Source of the DNA: Desulfobacteraceae bacterium
GTDB lineage: Bacteria > Desulfobacterota > Desulfobacteria > Desulfobacterales > Desulfosalsimonadaceae
Length of the DNA stretch: 9,268 nt
Assembly (NCBI GenBank): GCA_003551985.1
Contig: PUOB01000290.1
Coordinates: 1-9,268, forward strand
Direction of reading: 5' to 3'
Position numbers and translations under genes: made by a program
Notes under the pieces: model-generated
What the model saw: only the letters and a program-made list of their open reading frames with translations
Told to the model about the DNA's origin: nothing
The model's database searches: none
Shown here: piece by piece, positions 6,539 to 9,268 of the stretch
Position numbering within the stretch: position 1 is the stretch's first letter
How the letters are laid out: every line of letters begins with the position of its first letter

Positions 6539-6618
6539 CGGTCATCGCCTGTACGATTCTCAGAGTAACGAGATGGTGCATATAAAAAAGATTCTTTTTA
6601 TTTTAGGAGGAGGTACAA

Positions 6619-7056
6619 ATGCAAAAAATGTTCAAAAATAGTCGTTTTATTTTCAGTGTTTTTTTTGCCATGGTATTTTTTTTCGCCTTTTCTTTTCAAC
6701 CAATTTATGCGTCGATGATTGAGACTGGAATGGTCATCAATGACTCCAAAACAGAAGACAACAGGTCGAGTATTTTAACGCTCATAGAAGATGAAAATGT
6801 TAGACAGCAGTTAGAACAATTGGGAGTTGAGCCGGAGGATGCATATAACCGTGTGGCGGCTATGACTGATACCGAGATAAGAGAGATGTATGCCAGCATG
6901 GAAAATTTACCTGCCGGCGGAAGCCCAGGTTTTATTTTAGTCGCTTGGCTTTATCCGACAGTTTGGTCTCTTTATCACATTTTATGGAGCGGGATTACCA
7001 AGACCGCCGGTCTGATTAAAACCAAGACCGCCGATTTGATTAAAAGCGAAACATGA
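6619..7056 (+). CDS. PA2779-family protein, small exported membrane protein
   Basis: The 145-residue product has an N-terminal signal segment (hydrophobic residues about 10-28, possible cleavage after IYA at 31). A soluble region follows with the characteristic run ENVRQQLEQLGVEPEDAYNR (59-78), then VAAMTDTEIREM and LPAGG (97-101), and one hydrophobic segment (about 103-121). These match what I know of the PA2779 family, which is usually encoded beside a PA2778-type cysteine peptidase, as here. Its biochemical function is not established. A very strong ribosome-binding site (AGGAGGAGGT, 6605-6614) precedes the ATG. The C-terminal tail is unusual: an 8-residue unit, TKTAGLIK then TKTADLIK, is repeated in tandem. 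The gene is clearly more AT-rich than the efflux genes, which suggests acquisition from another source. It may be read through from the efflux operon, as no terminator is visible between them. Confidence 0.75.
   Translation: MQKMFKNSRFIFSVFFAMVFFFAFSFQPIYASMIETGMVINDSKTEDNRSSILTLIEDENVRQQLEQLGVEPEDAYNRVAAMTDTEIREMYASMENLPAGGSPGFILVAWLYPTVWSLYHILWSGITKTAGLIKTKTADLIKSET
6997..7044 (+). repeat. Tandem 24-bp duplication in the 3' end of the PA2779-type gene
   Basis: Two adjacent 24-base units (6997-7020 and 7021-7044) differ at only two positions. Each unit is eight codons long, so the reading frame is kept and the protein gains a repeated TKTA(G/D)LIK. The low divergence suggests a recent duplication. 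Confidence 0.85.
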
Positions 7057-7679
7057 ACAAGTTGCGCATGATGCATAAAAGGAGCCCCTCTTTAACGGGG
7101 CTCTTGTTTTGTTTAGTGCTTGTGGCATGCAGTACCACGAAAAATTTGTATTTCCAAGAAAAAGAATTTCATTATCTCCAAAGATCCAATGAATTAGAAA
7201 CAGTTCCATTTTACTCTCAAAAAAAATATCAGTGTGGGCCAGCTGCTATAGCAACAGTATTGAGCCATAAAGGCTTTGATATTAAACCAGAGGAACTCGT
7301 TCGTGAGGTCTATCTACCTAGTCGCAGAGGATCACTACAAATCGAAATGCGTTCAGCTATACGCAAAAGAGGTTTTGTCTCGTATCCTCTCGAACCATCC
7401 TTTGTCGACCTTGTAGCAGAAATTAATTCGGGCAACCCCGTAATAGTTATGCAGAATCTTGGGTTTAGCTGGTGGCCTATATGGCATTACGCCGTCGTGA
7501 TTGGGTATAACTTAAATGATCGAAAAGTAATTTTGCGTTCCGGAACTACTAAAAGACATACCACATCGATAAACCGATTTATGAGAACATGGAAACTTGC
7601 CAATCAATGGGCTCAGGTTATTGTACCCCCTTCAGACATTCCACATACGGCCAAGCCTTCAATTTGGATTGAGGCATGA
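7053..7679 (+). CDS. PA2778-family C39-like cysteine peptidase lipoprotein
   Basis: The 208-residue product starts with a lipoprotein signal peptide: basic N-terminus (NKLRMMHKR), hydrophobic core and the lipobox LVAC with acylated Cys26. Ser27 follows it, which in enteric bacteria would favour the outer membrane. The C39-like papain fold is shown by QCGPAAIATVL with the likely nucleophile Cys61, and by WHYAVVIGY with His145. The acidic third residue is not obvious: the expected position reads LRSG, as I recall for this family. The start overlaps the PA2779-type stop by 4 bases (ATGA); an ATG at 7068 is an alternative. Family members often carry C-terminal TPR repeats, but this one ends about 45 residues after the LRSG motif, so it is a short form. 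Substrate is unknown; with its PA2779 partner it may process an envelope or exported protein. Confidence 0.78.
   Translation: MNKLRMMHKRSPSLTGLLFCLVLVACSTTKNLYFQEKEFHYLQRSNELETVPFYSQKKYQCGPAAIATVLSHKGFDIKPEELVREVYLPSRRGSLQIEMRSAIRKRGFVSYPLEPSFVDLVAEINSGNPVIVMQNLGFSWWPIWHYAVVIGYNLNDRKVILRSGTTKRHTTSINRFMRTWKLANQWAQVIVPPSDIPHTAKPSIWIEA
7080..7114 (+). terminator. Intrinsic-terminator-like hairpin inside the start of the peptidase gene
   Basis: GAGCCCC (7082-7088) pairs perfectly with GGGGCTC (7097-7103) around an 8-base loop (TCTTTAAC). An A:T pair and a G:T wobble extend the base, and the T-rich run TTGTTTTGTTT (7104-7114) follows at once. It lies at codons 10-21 of the peptidase gene, in the signal-peptide coding part. 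It could terminate part of the transcripts after the PA2779-type gene and so lower peptidase expression. Confidence 0.55.
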
Positions 7680-7745
7680 CAATAAGGTATCAACCAGGTC
7701 AGCGTATTCGACATACAACAAACCGACACCCATCAAGGTACCAAT

Positions 7746-7777
7746 AAAAAAGACCGGGACATGGCCCGGTCTTTTTT
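7746..7777. terminator. Strong bidirectional intrinsic terminator
   Basis: A perfect 13-bp stem (7746-7758 with 7765-7777), with GACCGGG/CCCGGTC at its core, six A on one side and six T on the other, closes a 6-base loop (ACATGG). T-runs occur on both strands. It lies 66 bases after the peptidase stop and 41 bases after the stop of the convergent porin gene, so it ends both transcripts. Confidence 0.92.
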
Positions 7778-7818
7778 GTTTATCTATGCGTGCGGATCGA
7801 AGCTTAAACCTCCCCGGT

Positions 7819-9105
7819 TTACAGGAACTTGTACTGAAAGCCCAACGCAAGGAAATAGATGGTTTTTTCGTAGTCAACGTCGCCGACAGGGGTGGTTATA
7901 TCGTCATCCACATAGAACGCACCACCTATACCGGCGTTGAAGGCGAGATTGTCGCTATATTGGTAGGCGCTGCCGAGACCGATGGTATGTGCATCCAGAT
8001 TCGGGTTTTCAGGCAAGTTGGCGTAAATGTCATTGGCATGCCGGTTCTTGAGTCCGATGTTGGTGTACATGTATCCCATGCTGCCTTTCAGTTCCTGGGT
8101 GAACGCATATTCAAGGGCCACGCCTGCGTCAAAACCGTCGTGGAACTTTTTTTCGTCTCCGTCCCAGTCCGCGTCGCTGTTGAAATAATAGGTCAGGTTA
8201 GTTTCTGCACGGAGTTGCGGGAGGAATTGATGGGAAATCCCAATGCCAAGGGACGCGGGAAGATCCTGGCGTCGCCGCGTACCATCCTCTACGCCCTGCT
8301 CACCCAAAACCGATAAGCCTATTGGCTCTTCGCTGTTGATGGTATATCTATAGTTCAGTGAGGTTCGGGTCTCGTAACGGGCCGCAAGGGTCGTATCCCC
8401 GGATGGGGTGTAGTTGATGCCAAAGATGGCGCCGACGCCCTTGGCATCCCATTCATAGTCAATTTCCGCGTCATAGTCGGGAGCCACGTCGGAGCCGAAT
8501 GTAACGCGCCCCTTGGCTTTCTGTGACGCGTCAATGTAGCGCATCCCCATGGAAAGCGACACATTATCGGTTATTTGCAAAGCCCCGCCGACCATGTATC
8601 CCGGTCCATAAGACTCGGCCTCGATTTGCTGGGATACAATTGTGTCATAATTGGCTTGCGGAGGCAATAAAGGCATCGCCCCTGCACCAATAAGTGCGGT
8701 TCTTAATGACCCATCATCAAAATCGACCTTTCCCCCGCCCAGGGTATTGCTGACGCCGAAAAAGAGCGCCCACCGGCCTGCGTTGTAAGCGGTGAACACG
8801 CCAGGGACAAGGGATGGCTCATCACTTTCGTAGCTGCCCGCAAAAGGGCCGGATTTAATATTGTTTTCGTAATACTTCGGGAAATAGTGGGCTGAAACAT
8901 TCAGATAGCCGCCCCGGTCCAAATGAACGGTCCCTGCCGGGTTATAAAAGACAATGTCGGCATAATCCGTGGCCGCGTTGCGGTTCATGGTCCGAATGTA
9001 TTCCGCGCTCCAGTTGGTTCTGTTAACGACGCCGCCTGCAAACGCTGACGATGCAATGGTCAAAACCAGAATGAATGTGCAACAGCAAACCAGCTTTTTT
9101 TTCAT
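7819..9105 (-). CDS. OmpP1/FadL-family outer-membrane transporter
   Basis: I chose the ATG at 9105 (428 residues) rather than the upstream ATG at 9159. It begins a proper signal peptide (MKKKLVCCCTFILVLTIASS, cleavage after AFA at residue 23), and AAAAGGGGG lies about 6 bases upstream. The mature protein starts with the FadL-type plug region: NRTNWSAEYIRTMNRNAATD and the hallmark NPAG motif (55-58). The rest alternates short polar turns and aromatic-rich beta-strands typical of the 14-stranded barrel, for example YGPGYMVGGALQITDNVSLS and AFNAGIGGAFYVDDDI, and it ends with a strand (YFLALGFQYKFL). FadL-family channels take up long-chain fatty acids or aromatic hydrocarbons by lateral diffusion; the substrate here is unknown. 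The final residue is Leu rather than the usual Phe. It is convergent with the peptidase gene and probably monocistronic. Confidence 0.88.
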   Translation of the reverse strand: MKKKLVCCCTFILVLTIASSAFAGGVVNRTNWSAEYIRTMNRNAATDYADIVFYNPAGTVHLDRGGYLNVSAHYFPKYYENNIKSGPFAGSYESDEPSLVPGVFTAYNAGRWALFFGVSNTLGGGKVDFDDGSLRTALIGAGAMPLLPPQANYDTIVSQQIEAESYGPGYMVGGALQITDNVSLSMGMRYIDASQKAKGRVTFGSDVAPDYDAEIDYEWDAKGVGAIFGINYTPSGDTTLAARYETRTSLNYRYTINSEEPIGLSVLGEQGVEDGTRRRQDLPASLGIGISHQFLPQLRAETNLTYYFNSDADWDGDEKKFHDGFDAGVALEYAFTQELKGSMGYMYTNIGLKNRHANDIYANLPENPNLDAHTIGLGSAYQYSDNLAFNAGIGGAFYVDDDITTPVGDVDYEKTIYFLALGFQYKFL

Positions 9106-9155
9106 TGACAACCCCCTTTTAATTAAAAGTTTAGCCACGTAAAAAATCTTTGCCG

Positions 9156-9168
9156 ACAATTCGATTGT
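9156..9168. promoter_or_regulatory. Inverted repeat upstream of the FadL-type gene
   Basis: ACAAT (9156-9160) and ATTGT (9164-9168) are exact inverted copies around TCG, about 50 bases upstream of the porin start. The architecture (5-base arms, 3-base centre) equals that of the efflux operators, but each arm differs at one base. It may be an operator for a different regulator. A clear -35/-10 pair could not be assigned here. Confidence 0.35.
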
Positions 9169-9209
9169 TTGACAGGGCGCCGCGACAATCTAATGTTATT
9201 TTAATGTCT

Positions 9210-9248
9210 GTCTCTCTTTGATACACTCGTAAAAAGTCGTCTCTCTTT
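9210..9248. repeat. Direct repeat GTCTCTCTTT upstream of the FadL-type gene
   Basis: GTCTCTCTTT occurs at 9210-9219 and 9239-9248, with start points 29 bp apart, and each copy is followed by one variable base and AT. The interval holds the ACTCGTAAAAAGTCG sequence that resembles 2633-2647. The pair could be activator sites for the porin gene or part of a repeat element cut by the window edge. Confidence 0.4.
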
Positions 9249-9268
9249 AATCAATAAATGACTCTCAA

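Noticed and set aside
6585..6604. AAAAAGA-T-TCTTTTT as a terminator after the permease
   Set aside because: The arms are separated by a single base, so no stable hairpin loop forms, and the stem has almost no GC.
6573..6641. A 22-codon frame (MVHIKKILFILGGG...) that might be the start of a lost second permease
   Set aside because: Most of it is the leader and ribosome-binding site of the next gene read in another frame; it is too short to support homology.
7659..7757. Minus-strand hydrophobic reading frame (FFIGTLMGVGLLYVEYADLV) after the peptidase
   Set aside because: It runs into the strong terminator, has no ribosome-binding site, and no family could be recognised. It could be a remnant of a membrane protein gene but cannot be supported.
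9106..9159. Start of the FadL-type gene at 9159
   Set aside because: It would place 18 residues before a complete signal peptide, while the ATG at 9105 has its own good ribosome-binding site.

Overview
The window looks like chromosomal DNA of a Gram-negative bacterium, most likely a deltaproteobacterium (Desulfobacterota, Desulfobacterales-like). The reasons are the outer-membrane proteins (a TolC-like channel and an OmpP1/FadL porin), an AsmA-like envelope protein, remnants of a MerA-like/TVP38 gene pair, and moderately GC-rich coding. The taxonomic placement is an inference from protein style, not a measurement.

Layout. (1) Positions 1-609 hold the 3' part of an AsmA-like gene cut by the window edge. 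(2) Positions 709-1590 on the minus strand hold two decayed, adjacent genes: a mercuric-reductase/dihydrolipoamide-dehydrogenase-like flavoprotein that has lost its nucleotide-binding core through in-frame deletions, and a TVP38/TMEM64 membrane protein that has lost its N-terminus. (3) Positions 1595-6538 hold an efflux module: a TetR-type regulator, a 434-bp regulatory gap, then a TolC-like channel, a HlyD-like adaptor and an ABC-2-type permease. (4) Positions 6619-7679 hold a visibly AT-rich, translationally coupled pair: a PA2779-family small protein and a PA2778-family lipoprotein cysteine peptidase. (5) A strong bidirectional terminator at 7746-7777 separates this pair from a convergent OmpP1/FadL-family porin gene (7819-9105, minus strand).

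How the genes work together. The regulator and the three efflux genes appear to form one regulated unit. A palindrome of the form AGAAT-N3-ATTCT occurs three times, once in the putative promoter of the regulator and twice at the efflux-operon promoter. In both promoters it fills the -35/-10 spacer with identical geometry. The simplest reading is that the TetR protein represses itself and the efflux operon through these sites. The permease would export an unknown substrate through the adaptor and the TolC-like channel. No ATPase gene is present in the window, so the energy source is either encoded elsewhere or the permease is unusual.

The most notable points are the duplicated promoter-operator module, the ATPase-less single-permease efflux operon, the multiply deleted but still in-frame oxidoreductase remnant, and an intrinsic-terminator-like hairpin inside the 5' end of the PA2778-type peptidase gene. 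I did not find RNA genes, a CRISPR array, a transposase or an integrase.
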